Source: Deltaproteobacteria bacterium (GTDB lineage Bacteria; Bdellovibrionota_C; UBA2361; J135). From it: a stretch of DNA of 37,229 nt. The stretch is taken from the NCBI GenBank assembly GCA_020635175.1, contig JACKAH010000012.1, forward strand, positions 1-37,229. The letters run 5' to 3'. Shown here piece by piece: positions 15,625 through 24,912 of the stretch; within the stretch, counting starts at the first letter, position 1, and each line of letters starts with the position of its first letter. Below the pieces are notes generated by a model. It saw nothing but the letters and a program-made list of their open reading frames with translations, did not search any database and was not told the DNA's origin. Position numbers and translations under genes: made by a program.

Positions 15625-17052
15625 CTACTCTCTCCTGCGACGATCATGGCCAAAAAATCGAGCATCAGCTTTTACACGAGCACGTTCCTCCCTTGCTCCT
15701 CTGATCCTCATCTCTTGCATAACTAGTCTAGTCGCAGCTTCAATATCGCTGTCGCGAACAAATCCTATATGACCCATTCCTCTAAAGATCTTTTTATCCT
15801 CACCTTCGTTTAATCTAGAAAAGTTGATGCCTCGTTTCGAGTCATAATCACCGGTCGTAAAGAAAAGCGCTTCTCTGCCCCCTTGGTTATCTGTTGCAAT
15901 TAGCACTATTACTACCCTGTTTTCTGGATCTCTACGGTGAATATCCTTTAATGCTTGACGAATAGTACCTGTGGTAATTTGAGCGCTAGCAGTGCCTGTA
16001 ACGCCTGCAATAGCTTCGGGAAGATCTGTAAAAGGTTTACCTGTAGTTGGATTATGAGAAAGTTTTGCAATGGTTGCTCTGCTTGGCGTTGCATATAGGT
16101 CAACAATTGTTAACAAACCATTTCCAACTTTGTGAGTCTCAGAGCCCCGTTGGATGAGAAGCTTAAGTGCCTGACGCCTGAGTGCTTCAGTTTGATTTAA
16201 CAGATCTAGCTGATCAGCTTTTTCTCCACCTAAATCCCCCTCTTTAAGTATCTGAGCTAAAAGCTCATGTGTCTTTACGCGACTTTCAGGACCACATTGC
16301 AATGTGTCGCTTCCCTCAATCATCATTGCATAAACTAAAGGTTTTTCAGGTGATTTGCTTGTGGCACCATCCGCTGCAATCGCTGCTCGTTGCGGACCAT
16401 TAAACCTTGGAGAATCAATCAATCCTACCCAGTCCTCCATCGTTCCCGGATCTGAATCATCGTGTAAGCTATCAAAGCGCAGACCTGCAAGTTTGAAACC
16501 TGTAGATATACGATCTAAATCAGGTGGACCCCCAATAATCATAGCTTTTTTATCAAGTAAAGCCTGACCAGTTTCTACCATAGAGCAGGAAGATTGAACC
16601 TCCCTTCTGGTTGTTCTCTCAAAAGTACTACCTTCAGAGCTAGCTAAGATCTGTTGGATTATTCTAGCGTTGCTATTTTCATTTTCATCTCTTTGTCCTT
16701 TAGTAACTTCAGGCTTATGATGATCGCGAAAGTGTACCGTAATACCAGCCTCAACTAATCCACTTACTAAATGTAAGATATTACTTGATGGAACTGTATC
16801 TACTATCCAACAACTCTGAATTCCTTGCTGTTTAGCAAACTGTATATAACCATCGATAAGTTCTTTAGGAGGGGTCGGTGTATCAAGCAAGATATCATGA
16901 ACGCCATTTACCTTGATATGTGGAGGAAGCCCGTCTGGTCTAACTTCAAAGATCTTTGCATCCTGAGGTAACGGAATCTCAATACTGTCGGCAGCTGGGG
17001 TAGGAACGTTTTGCAGTCCTTCAGCAAATTCCTCTCTGGCTGGTTCAACCAT
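15625..17052 (-). CDS. hypothetical protein with DHH-like motifs (475 aa)
   Basis: Not confidently assigned. It is a soluble protein without signal peptide or membrane helix. The stretch CWIVDTVPSS followed about 20 residues later by VHFRDHHKPE resembles DHH phosphoesterase motifs, and IIGGPPDLDRISTG (about residue 170) could be another Asp motif. The canonical DxD-G motif of true RecJ/NrnA proteins is not clear, so this may be a divergent or inactive relative. The C-terminal third (VVIVLIATDNQGG ... FFTTGDYDS) might be a second domain, and the extreme C-terminus is Arg-rich (D-R-R-R-R-E). It is 37 bp upstream of the DUF5989-type gene on the same strand. Confidence 0.7.
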   Translation of the reverse strand: MVEPAREEFAEGLQNVPTPAADSIEIPLPQDAKIFEVRPDGLPPHIKVNGVHDILLDTPTPPKELIDGYIQFAKQQGIQSCWIVDTVPSSNILHLVSGLVEAGITVHFRDHHKPEVTKGQRDENENSNARIIQQILASSEGSTFERTTRREVQSSCSMVETGQALLDKKAMIIGGPPDLDRISTGFKLAGLRFDSLHDDSDPGTMEDWVGLIDSPRFNGPQRAAIAADGATSKSPEKPLVYAMMIEGSDTLQCGPESRVKTHELLAQILKEGDLGGEKADQLDLLNQTEALRRQALKLLIQRGSETHKVGNGLLTIVDLYATPSRATIAKLSHNPTTGKPFTDLPEAIAGVTGTASAQITTGTIRQALKDIHRRDPENRVVIVLIATDNQGGREALFFTTGDYDSKRGINFSRLNEGEDKKIFRGMGHIGFVRDSDIEAATRLVMQEMRIRGAREERARVKADARFFGHDRRRRE

Positions 17053-17206
17053 AAGCTTAAAAACCTAATTGATGAAAAAAAGTATGTGAGTTGGCAGAAG
17101 ATTGATAAGCCAATAACACTCACTTCTATAGTTATGCAGTGATTATAGGCACTTGCTTCATTTAAATAGGTAAAATGTCAATCTTAAAATCTATGATTTC
17201 AGTAAG

Positions 17207-17554
17207 TTAGATTGCGGCTGCTTGGGTTACATACCTTGGCCAGTCAAGGTCAACCTCAGTAGTTACTGTTACCTTTTCAGGATCTAAGCCCAGCTCTTCT
17301 GCGTAGAGCATGATTGCTTCTCTAAGTTCGGCTGGATCAACTAGAGCTGGCAACTCTCCGGCTGCGTTTGCTTGAACTGTAAGGGTGAAATTGGAGTTAT
17401 TTCTCTGAACAGTTACTCGATTTCCACTACCGTAATCAGCAACTAGTAGGGAACCTCTGCTTTCAGTCTCAAGAGAAAGCACGCGCTCTGGACGAACGTC
17501 AGGGTCAATCATTTCAAGATTAACAGCAGGTCTTGGTGTTTCTAAGAGGCCCAT
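17207..17554 (-). CDS. small cytoplasmic hypothetical protein (115 aa)
   Basis: No family is recognised. It is a compact acidic protein with no signal peptide, cysteine or membrane segment. The C-terminal half contains L-R-E-A-I-M-L-Y-A-E-E-L-G-L-D-P-E-K-V, a likely amphipathic helix. It stands alone: 154 bp from the 475-aa gene and divergent from the plus-strand gene at 17.66 kb, with about 108 bp between the two starts. No strong ribosome binding site is evident. Confidence 0.6.
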   Translation of the reverse strand: MGLLETPRPAVNLEMIDPDVRPERVLSLETESRGSLLVADYGSGNRVTVQRNNSNFTLTVQANAAGELPALVDPAELREAIMLYAEELGLDPEKVTVTTEVDLDWPRYVTQAAAI

Positions 17555-17662
17555 TTACATTAGATCTTATTACTTAACAGCCGTAATTCTAAGCTAAATG
17601 AAAATGCTAATAAATAGCCAATAATACGAATATTTAAGGATGGATAGCTTTTTAAGGCAGCG

Positions 17663-18688
17663 ATGAGGAGTAAAATTTACTATGCTACTCTCATGTTCAG
17701 AATACTTTTCCTAAGTCTTTTAGTTCTACAATCATTTAGCTTTGCTGAAGAAAATTGTCGTGTTTATCTTAAAGAGGTTCGGCCGCTAGAGGCTATGCCT
17801 GGTCAAAAGATTACCTTATTTGGAGAGTTTCCAGCAGAGCAGGGCAGTATCTTGCCTGTAGCAAATAAAGGCAGACTTAATCGACTAGAGGTTTTGGCGT
17901 GGAGTAAGAGTCGAATTGAAGCCAGGCTTGCTGATGACTTATCAGCGGGGAGTTATAAGGTTGGACTTTACTGTCAGGATCCATCAATTGGATCAACAAG
18001 AAGCAGCGGCTTTTTAAATCTTAGAGTGCTTGGCAAAACAACTGTAACACACTCAACACAAGCTAAAAAACCAAAACCAATTGAGCGTTCACGCGAAGAG
18101 TTAGAGAGAGTTCGTTTAAAGGAGATTGCTGCAAGAGCTGAAGCACAAAAGAGAAAAGAGCAACAAAATAATCGATATTTAGATCTATTAAAAACATATT
18201 GGTATCTACTTTTAATTCCGCTTCTTTTCATAAAGAAGAGGGGAGGCAGCACAATTACAATGCCAGCTCATGCCAGAGCACGCACAAAACCGAAGGAAGA
18301 CCTTGATTCAAATTTCAGCAAAGATGTTTCAGATCTTGGATGGGTCGATAGCTTAGTAGGAATTCCGTTTAAAGTTGATTGTTACTATGATCAGGTTTTA
18401 ACAGTAGAGATAGAAGGGTATTCAGACTTTCCATTCAAAGGACAGATCTACGCAGAAGAGGGTGATAAATGGCAGAGCTCGAATTTGCCTGAAAATGTTA
18501 AACGAGAAATTAAAGGCTTGTTTAAACAGGGTGTAAACTACGTTGACCTTAACTATAATAGTGACAGAATAGCAGCAGAGGTTCCTGATGCTGTGGGTAA
18601 GTTAAGTAAGGAACAGGCCAAAAAGATAGCATTTCATCTTGTAGCGATCCGGAAGTACGCAAACTCTTCATTTTTATCAAGAAAATAA
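17663..18688 (+). CDS. exported TIG-like domain protein with a central membrane helix
   Basis: 341 aa. A signal peptide spans about residues 1-28 (cleavage near S-F-A). Residues 30-115 look like an IPT/TIG Ig-like domain: V-R-P-L-E-A-M-P-G-Q-K-I-T-L-F-G-E-F, then L-S-A-G-S-Y-K-V-G-L-Y-C. A strongly charged Lys/Arg/Glu linker (about 120-170) precedes one membrane helix, Y-W-Y-L-L-L-I-P-L-L-F-I, followed by K-K-R-G-G. This places a roughly 150-residue C-terminal domain in the cytoplasm. The bitopic layout suggests a sensor or scaffold. The final domain is unrecognised. It is divergent from the 115-aa gene and upstream of the methyltransferase gene. Confidence 0.7.
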   Translation: MRSKIYYATLMFRILFLSLLVLQSFSFAEENCRVYLKEVRPLEAMPGQKITLFGEFPAEQGSILPVANKGRLNRLEVLAWSKSRIEARLADDLSAGSYKVGLYCQDPSIGSTRSSGFLNLRVLGKTTVTHSTQAKKPKPIERSREELERVRLKEIAARAEAQKRKEQQNNRYLDLLKTYWYLLLIPLLFIKKRGGSTITMPAHARARTKPKEDLDSNFSKDVSDLGWVDSLVGIPFKVDCYYDQVLTVEIEGYSDFPFKGQIYAEEGDKWQSSNLPENVKREIKGLFKQGVNYVDLNYNSDRIAAEVPDAVGKLSKEQAKKIAFHLVAIRKYANSSFLSRK

Positions 18689-18792
18689 GTCTGTTAGAGA
18701 ACCAGGCTAGCTCCAAATTAATGAAGAGCTCAATGCTTAACGGGCATCTAAATATCTACAATCTCGTATAAACCCCACGGAGCGTGCAATTC

Positions 18793-19689
18793 ATGAAATC
18801 TGTCACTGTGCAGGACCATATCTCTAAAGTCTTAGAACGAGCAAAAGAAACCTTTGATGGGCAGGTGGCACCTCCTGCTGAGAAACTTATCTTTAACATG
18901 ACTAAGTGCAAGAGCCGTCTCTTTCGTCAGCGCATGATTGAGCCCTTGGTTCCTATTATTGATAGTGAACCTGCAGCATCATGGCTTACGGTCGGAGATG
19001 GTTGGGGACAGGAAGCTCATCACCTAAGAAGCTTTGGAGCAAAAGTTGTAGCAACGGATATCGATACAAGCTTTCTACAAGATGTACATGCTGCAGGATT
19101 AATTGATCGTTTTGAAAGTCAAAATTTAGAAAAGCTTACCTACCAAGATAGAAGCTTTGATTATGTTGTAGCAAAAGAGATGCTTCACCACTTATCACGG
19201 CCATATTTAGGTATCTATGAGATGATGCGGGTAGCGCGAAAAGCTGTTGTTATCATTGAGCCGCAGGATCCAAAGATCAACGAATCTTTATCAATGCAGG
19301 CAGAAGGGGCAAAAGAGGAATACGAAGCACGACTCTACGACAATACTCCATTCTTTTTTGAGCCGGTTGGAAACTACATCTATCGCTTTTCCGAGCGAGA
19401 GTTTGAAAAGGTTGCATATGGAGTAGGTAGAACCAAGGTTGCCTTTAAAGGTCTTAACGATATGGCTTCAGAAGCAACAAGAATTGATGTTAACAACGAT
19501 CAAGAAGGCTTCAAAAAATTACTTCAAGAGCTTGCGATAAAAGATCATATCTCTATGCGTGGACTTAGACGCTATGAATACATCATGGCTATAATCTTTA
19601 TGGATAAGTTAGAGGATAGCCTTGCTGATTCTTTAGTCAGGCAGGGTTGGAATATCAGAACTCTGATGCAAAACCCATATATTAGTTAG
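18793..19689 (+). CDS. class I SAM-dependent methyltransferase
   Basis: 298 aa from the ATG at 18793. GGAG at 18778-18781 is about 11 bases upstream, which favours this ATG over the in-frame GTG at 18784. The Rossmann SAM-binding motif I is divergent: S-W-L-T-V-G-D-G-W-G-Q-E (about residues 63-74). V-V-A-T-D-I-D (motif II) and F-D-Y-V-V-A-K-E-M-L-H-H-L-S-R-P (motif IV, Methyltransf_11 style) follow. Activity on a small molecule, lipid or sugar is possible and the substrate is unknown. The stop overlaps the convergent 239-aa gene by 8 bp. Confidence 0.8.
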   Translation: MKSVTVQDHISKVLERAKETFDGQVAPPAEKLIFNMTKCKSRLFRQRMIEPLVPIIDSEPAASWLTVGDGWGQEAHHLRSFGAKVVATDIDTSFLQDVHAAGLIDRFESQNLEKLTYQDRSFDYVVAKEMLHHLSRPYLGIYEMMRVARKAVVIIEPQDPKINESLSMQAEGAKEEYEARLYDNTPFFFEPVGNYIYRFSEREFEKVAYGVGRTKVAFKGLNDMASEATRIDVNNDQEGFKKLLQELAIKDHISMRGLRRYEYIMAIIFMDKLEDSLADSLVRQGWNIRTLMQNPYIS

Positions 19690-20401
19690 CAGCAGCTAAT
19701 GCGTTAAGAGAGTTATAGAAACGGTTCCACAATTCAAGATCATCTACATGTTTAATTTCAAGCACAGAGTGGGGCAGTGCAGTTGTTGGTCCACCGATGT
19801 GACCAAGTGCTCGTGAAGCTATAAGTGCTGAAGTCTGACATATTTGGCGCGGATCTATCAATCTAGATGTAGCGTCTATAACTTCCCTAGTTGCAGGATA
19901 TTCAAATGAGCTAACAGGATCTCCATCTCTACTCAGCGAGACAGATAGAGCCGGTACTCCATCTAGGGCCTCAACCACCTCAAGACAGAGTTTGCCCCCT
20001 GCTCTTGGATTTACTAAATCAAATAACGCTCGAGATACTAGTCGTTTCCACTCTGCTCCTTGAGGTCCGCCAGCAAAACATGCATCACACATCGGTGAAA
20101 ACCGAGATCTAACAACATCAAGTGGGGTTGAACCAGCCTCCTCAAGCATAAGGATGAAACCGGTCTGGGCTTCTGAAGTACCGCGAGAGGTAGAAGCAAG
20201 TGCAGCTTTAAGTTCTTCACCAGCAGCAGTTAGGTGCTCTCTTGCAGGAGTAAGGCAGGCTGGACCAAACGTACAACGGCTCCAGAGATCTCCAATCGCA
20301 TCAAGAAATGGGCCGCTTGCACCGGCTTGTTCAAATTGGCCTCGTTGTTGTTGCCAGAAACTAGGGCCACTTGGGCCAGCTTCAGCCTCATTAGGGTTCA
20401 T
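19682..20401 (-). CDS. hypothetical cytoplasmic protein (239 aa)
   Basis: No family is recognised. The N-terminus is Pro/Gly/Gln-rich (E-A-G-P-S-G-P-S-F-W-Q-Q-Q-R-G) and probably disordered, followed by a mostly helical region. Six cysteines are scattered, including S-P-M-C-D-A-C-F-A-G-G near residue 105 and C-T-F-G-P-A-C-L earlier. No signal peptide or membrane helix is seen. It is convergent with the methyltransferase gene and overlaps it by 8 bp. Confidence 0.6.
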   Translation of the reverse strand: MNPNEAEAGPSGPSFWQQQRGQFEQAGASGPFLDAIGDLWSRCTFGPACLTPAREHLTAAGEELKAALASTSRGTSEAQTGFILMLEEAGSTPLDVVRSRFSPMCDACFAGGPQGAEWKRLVSRALFDLVNPRAGGKLCLEVVEALDGVPALSVSLSRDGDPVSSFEYPATREVIDATSRLIDPRQICQTSALIASRALGHIGGPTTALPHSVLEIKHVDDLELWNRFYNSLNALAAAN

Positions 20402-20493
20402 ACAGCACTCCCATAAGAAACTAATTCATTAGCTCTTTTACCTTTTTCAATTGGATTTATGCAAATTTAAGGCGGGATAGGGGGAGAGTAAAT

Positions 20494-20518
20494 GAAGGGC
20501 AGAAAGAATCTGCCCTCC
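20494..20518 (-). terminator. stem-loop after the Asp-rich secreted protein gene
   Basis: A 10-bp stem with one G.U pair on the minus strand (20518-20509 with 20503-20494) and the 5-base loop TTCTT lies 9 bases beyond the stop of the minus-strand gene. The tail is ATTTACTC, so the T tract is poor. Confidence 0.5.
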
Positions 20519-20527
20519 AAAATGATA

Positions 20528-22216
20528 TTACGGTACAGCGATGTAGAACGCTTGTGCTGTGTTATCACCAGCGCTGTTTTTAAACTGAAGATCAATCTTC
20601 AGTTTCTCACCACTATCAAGAGTTTCACTTACAGTAGCGAGACAGTCAGTAATATTTACACTGAATGTAACAGTTTTATTACCGTCGCCATCAGTTTCTG
20701 TATCACCATCAAAATCTCCCTGTGCATCTACGAGGGTATCCCCAGAGATACTTAAGTCAGTATCACTTTCGCTATAGGTACTGATTGCGCAACCGCCAGG
20801 GCCCTGTGCTGCAGTTCCGCCTGAACTTGGAGCATTCGGTATATCAATAACAATTAAAGAATTACCGATTTGCATAAGGTCAGCTTCTCCAGCGCCCGTA
20901 ATACCTGGACGTTCTGGTCGATAGGTTGTTATCCCAAGCACGACTTTGCCAGAACCGTTAGTTGTAACACTGAACGGACTGTTAGAGGTTCCTGTGCCAG
21001 AGCCAGATACAGGATAGCTAGCCTCGGTAAATAGCGAAGTATTTGTGCCTGCTGGATCTAGAGTTAGTGCAGAGATTGCAGGAGTCGAAGTAAATGCAAA
21101 GTCTAAGTTTGCAATATAAGTCGTCTCAGTATCTGTATCAGAATCTGTTACTACCTGAGTTAAAGTATCACCAGATCCGATATTGTCTGCATCAGTTACT
21201 CCAGTTTTAAGCTGGAAATCACCAGTACCACCTTTTGTGATAGTTCCACCACCGTCACTATCTGTATCAACGTCATCCGGAAATGCTGTTGAAGACATCA
21301 GAACAGCTCCCGTTCCGCCTGGTCTGCAGTACTCAAGGCCTGTAGTAGCATCACCACAGAAAAGTTCAGAAGATTCATTTGAACTATCAGCTGCCTTAAC
21401 TTCAATCGCCATTGTTTGTGTGGATTGAAGCAAGTTATCAACCTGAGTATCAGTTAGCCCAGTAATAACGTTTGAGTTAATTGTCTGGTCAATTGTGACC
21501 TTTAAGTTTGTAAAGATACTGAAGCTATTTGATGGTTCTGTATAATCAGGGTCGTAATTGTTTAAAATTCCATCACCGTCGTGATCGATATCAAATTCAT
21601 CTGCTAAACCATCAGAATCTGTATCACCATCGGATGCTGCTAAAATACTGCTTGAACCAGCAGATGAGCCAAGACCGAATGTTGCAGCGTTACCTGTTGG
21701 ACTACAATCACTGTTAAGTGAGCTCTCAACTGCTTTGCTTACATATTTTTTAACGTTGCTGTTAATGTTTGCAACGTTCTTGATGCGTTTTAAATAATAG
21801 AATGCATCAGAGCTACTAATCTGGCCTGCTTTAAATATCATCTTTTTGTTGCCAGTAACTTTTTTCTTAATTACTGAAAGGCCAACAACTCCGGTATCGC
21901 CACAGATACCTTGCTTAATTGCTTTCTTAACAGTAATGACCTTGTTGCTTGCATTTTTAACGGCAAAGAGAACAGGTAGTGCATTGTTGTTTTGGGTAAA
22001 TGTCATCCGTGCATCTTTACCCCCAACACTGAGCGTAAAGTTACTATCGCTTGCACTATCAAGCGTTGTAGTTTGAGTCTCTGAATCTGAGATAACAGCG
22101 GTAGCAGTTACACTAGAAGCACTAGTGGGAAGCTTCCCTTTTAGCGAGATCGCTAGAGCCTGGTTGCTAAAAGCCAAGATGGCTATAGCCCCAAGTTTAA
22201 TAACTAAATTGTTCAT
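20528..22216 (-). CDS. secreted Asp-rich protein with thrombospondin type-3-like Ca2+ repeats
   Basis: 562 aa from the ATG at 22216, chosen because AGGAG lies 6 bases upstream and a signal peptide starts exactly there (M-N-N-L-V-I-K-L-G-A-I-A-I-L-A-F, cleavage near Q-A-L-A). Residues about 25-60 are Ser/Thr-rich. Near residue 200, DGDTDSDGLADEFDIDHDGD is a classic D-x-D-x-D-G thrombospondin type-3 / EF-like calcium repeat. The rest is Thr/Ser/Asp/Gly-rich beta sequence with an L-T-D-T-Q-V-D-N-L-L segment and only a few Cys. It is probably an extracellular or outer-surface protein stabilised by calcium. There is no obvious anchor. It is monocistronic, with a strong start and a stem-loop at its end. 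Confidence 0.8.
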   Translation of the reverse strand: MNNLVIKLGAIAILAFSNQALAISLKGKLPTSASSVTATAVISDSETQTTTLDSASDSNFTLSVGGKDARMTFTQNNNALPVLFAVKNASNKVITVKKAIKQGICGDTGVVGLSVIKKKVTGNKKMIFKAGQISSSDAFYYLKRIKNVANINSNVKKYVSKAVESSLNSDCSPTGNAATFGLGSSAGSSSILAASDGDTDSDGLADEFDIDHDGDGILNNYDPDYTEPSNSFSIFTNLKVTIDQTINSNVITGLTDTQVDNLLQSTQTMAIEVKAADSSNESSELFCGDATTGLEYCRPGGTGAVLMSSTAFPDDVDTDSDGGGTITKGGTGDFQLKTGVTDADNIGSGDTLTQVVTDSDTDTETTYIANLDFAFTSTPAISALTLDPAGTNTSLFTEASYPVSGSGTGTSNSPFSVTTNGSGKVVLGITTYRPERPGITGAGEADLMQIGNSLIVIDIPNAPSSGGTAAQGPGGCAISTYSESDTDLSISGDTLVDAQGDFDGDTETDGDGNKTVTFSVNITDCLATVSETLDSGEKLKIDLQFKNSAGDNTAQAFYIAVP

Positions 22217-22440
22217 TATTTCTCCTCTGAGATGACTGAGCTTTGGTGCCAAACACAGGAAATACGACAGTGTTTGCTGGATATATTATTACGGCGCATC
22301 TCTACTGATAAGTGAGTTTTTCATTAAAAGAGAGATGTTTTTTAGAACGACTTTTGTTCTCTATTATCGATCATTTTGAGCTTACAATTGAGTTGTGACC
22401 GCAAGGCCAAATATGTAATATTTACAGCTTGTTATGTTGC

Positions 22441-22848
22441 TTAGTAGGGCTTGAAAAATCTACTACCGGGACCGTCTTTTTCAACAGGTATCCAGTAGGT
22501 TTCAGCCTCGTTTTTGTGCCGTAACTGAAGTTCGTCTCGTCCAACAATTCTCTGCAAAAGTCCAAGTGGAGTAAAGACCAAGAAGAACATAAGAAAAAGT
22601 ACTACCCGAGACATGATAGCTGAAAGCAGGTTTCCAAAGGCTAGCCAGTAGCGCTCGATTGGAGCAAGAGCTCTAGGAGCCGCCAATCCAAAGGAAGAAA
22701 AGAGTAGGGCGATAGAGACTAGGAACGGACCAAAGGGTTTATGTAAGACAAACGCCACGCCACCAAAGATTCCTAGCAGCGCTGCCATAGTGAAACCGAA
22801 GCGCGCGAGCTCCTGATCTGATTTTCTTCTTCTATCAATCAAGCTCAT
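22441..22848 (-). CDS. SxtJ-family membrane protein
   Basis: 135 aa from the ATG at 22848; the longer open frame to 22875 is possible but would overlap the upstream gene by 41 bp. It starts M-S-L-I-D-R-R-R-K-S-D-Q-E-L-A-R-F-G and has two to three membrane helices. It ends with F-T-P-L-G-L-L-Q-R-I-V-G-R-D-E-L, Y-W-I-P-V-E-K and F-F-K-P-Y. These are the conserved features of SxtJ proteins that accompany NodU/CmcH carbamoyltransferases. The function is not established; a scaffold or membrane partner for the carbamoyltransferase is my inference from linkage. The start overlaps the carbamoyltransferase stop by 14 bp, so the two are translationally coupled. Confidence 0.85.
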   Translation of the reverse strand: MSLIDRRRKSDQELARFGFTMAALLGIFGGVAFVLHKPFGPFLVSIALLFSSFGLAAPRALAPIERYWLAFGNLLSAIMSRVVLFLMFFLVFTPLGLLQRIVGRDELQLRHKNEAETYWIPVEKDGPGSRFFKPY

Positions 22849-24649
22849 ACTCTGCTTGCCAATTAGTATCGTCATTAAACTTTGGTTGCTCCTCTTTAAA
22901 GAGGATTAGATCTTCAAGTACTAACACATCCATCTCAGTGCGCATGAAACATCTGTAAGCATCTTGCGGTGTGCAAACTATCGGCTCACCTCTAACGTTA
23001 AACGAGGTGTTGATGATAACACCGTAGTTAGTTTTATCTTTAACAGCACTGATTAGATCAAAATATTCTGGATTGCTTTCACCATCTACAGTTTGCACTC
23101 GTGCTGAGTAATCAACGTGTGTAATAGCAGGTATTACGCTGCGCTTAACGTTTAGCTTTTCGATTCCAAACTTCTGCTGCTCTTCATCGGTCATCTCGTT
23201 GCGAAGCTCTTCTTTGACTGGTGCGACGAGCAGCATGTAGGGCGAGTCTTCCTCGAGTTCAAATAGATTTGAAACTTCAGTGCGCAGACAGGATGGGGCA
23301 AATGGTCGAAATGATTCACGATATTTGATCTTTAAATTCATTGTTTTCTGCATCTCGGTACTACGTGCATCTCCGATAATGCTTCTGCCACCAAGTGCTC
23401 GAGGTCCAAATTCCATCCGGCCTTGAAACCAACCTATAACTTTCTGATCAGCAATTAGCTCAGCAACTTTTTCGGCTTTGTTTCCATTGAGGATATGGAA
23501 GGGGAGTTCCTCTTCGGTTAACCAAGCTTTGATTTCGTTCTGTTCGAATTTCGGTCCTAGATATGATCCAGATTGTGTGTCGTGTTTCTGTGTAGCTTTG
23601 CGATCGTTTCCAAGAACTTGGTGCCAAGTAAAAAGAGCAGCGCCGAGTGCACCACCTGCGTCTCCGGCAGCAGGTTGAATCCAAACCTGATCAAAGATCT
23701 TCTCACGAAGTATTTTTCCGTTGGCCACACAGTTAAGAGCAACACCTCCTGCAAGGCACAGGTTTTTCTGTCCACTTTCTTTTCTAATGTGGCGCGCCAT
23801 GCGTAACATAACCTCCTCAGTTACATCTTGTACTGAGCGGGCTAGATCCATTTCGCGTTGAGTGATCTGTGATTCTGGTTTGCGCGGTGCTCCACCAAAG
23901 AGATCATGGAACTTATGTGATGTCATGGTTAGCCCCTGACAATAATTGAAGTATTCCATGTTGAAGCGAAATGAACCGTCCGGCTTGAGGTCCAATAAGT
24001 GCTCTAAAATCAGGTCTACATATTTTGGCTCACCATACGGAGCAAGCCCCATGACTTTGTATTCACCGGAATTAACTTTAAAACCTGTATAGTAGGTAAA
24101 GGCTGAGTAGAGTAATCCCAAGCTGTGCGGGAATCTTAGCTCATGCATTAATTCAATCTTGTTATCTGTTCCAACTCCCCAGGTTGAGGTTGACCACTCT
24201 CCTACTCCATCAAGGGTAAGCAAGGCTGCGCTTTGAAAAGGAGAGGGGAAGAAGGCAGAGGCTGCATGTGACTGGTGATGCTCTGGGTAAACTAACTCGC
24301 CCTCAAAACCGATTTCGTTTTTGATTAGATCTCCCATCCAAAGCTTTTCTTTGAGCCAAAGAGGCATCGCTTTGATGAAAGATTGAAATCCAAATGGCGC
24401 AAAGGCTAAGTAAGTTTCAAGTAAGCGCTCAAACTTAATCCAAGGTTTATCGTAGAAGGCGACATGATTTAGATCGGATGCGGATATACCCGCTTCGCTA
24501 AGACAGTATTCAATTGCGTGTACAGGAAAGCGGTGATCATGTTTTTTGCGGGTAAAGCGTTCTTCCTGAGCTGCAGCTATAATTTTACCATCCTGCACTA
24601 AACAGGCAGCGGAGTCGTGATAGAAAGCTGAAATTCCAAGGATGTTCAT
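22835..24649 (-). CDS. NodU/CmcH-type O-carbamoyltransferase
   Basis: 604 aa, full length for the family. It transfers a carbamoyl group from carbamoyl phosphate to a hydroxyl, via carbamoyl-AMP, on sugars, antibiotics or Nod factors. The N-terminal ASKHA-like domain shows MNILGISAFYHDSAACLVQD and Q-E-E-R-F-T-R-K-K-H-D, then Y-P-E-H-H-Q-S-H-A-A-S-A-F near residue 125 (metal/nucleotide site) and LAGGVALNCVANGK near 300. The C-terminal YrdC-like domain begins near residue 360 and has FGPRALGGRSIIGDAR and later N-T-S-F-N-V-R-G-E-P-I-V. All key His and Asp residues seem present. The acceptor is unknown; linkage to SxtJ suggests a membrane-associated or surface glycan substrate. Confidence 0.92.
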   Translation of the reverse strand: MNILGISAFYHDSAACLVQDGKIIAAAQEERFTRKKHDHRFPVHAIEYCLSEAGISASDLNHVAFYDKPWIKFERLLETYLAFAPFGFQSFIKAMPLWLKEKLWMGDLIKNEIGFEGELVYPEHHQSHAASAFFPSPFQSAALLTLDGVGEWSTSTWGVGTDNKIELMHELRFPHSLGLLYSAFTYYTGFKVNSGEYKVMGLAPYGEPKYVDLILEHLLDLKPDGSFRFNMEYFNYCQGLTMTSHKFHDLFGGAPRKPESQITQREMDLARSVQDVTEEVMLRMARHIRKESGQKNLCLAGGVALNCVANGKILREKIFDQVWIQPAAGDAGGALGAALFTWHQVLGNDRKATQKHDTQSGSYLGPKFEQNEIKAWLTEEELPFHILNGNKAEKVAELIADQKVIGWFQGRMEFGPRALGGRSIIGDARSTEMQKTMNLKIKYRESFRPFAPSCLRTEVSNLFELEEDSPYMLLVAPVKEELRNEMTDEEQQKFGIEKLNVKRSVIPAITHVDYSARVQTVDGESNPEYFDLISAVKDKTNYGVIINTSFNVRGEPIVCTPQDAYRCFMRTEMDVLVLEDLILFKEEQPKFNDDTNWQAEYELD

Positions 24650-24912
24650 ATGATTTTATTATTGTTTATAGGATCTTATGAGAGGTTGCAAGGTGGTGCA
24701 ACATATAGCATTTATTGGCAATAACAGTGGTGTGTTGTTTAGGGTGGAGTAAAAGTCCTCATTTCTTAATTTCATCCCATCTATATTCTTTGAGATTTGA
24801 TTTTTGAGTATTAGAAATTCCGTTGGTTTCGAGGGGGAGTTTTCTCTGCCCCCCTGAACCAACGACGATAAGTCAAAGGTTCTTTTTTCTCGTCACCTTG
24901 CCCCCGTGTCTT

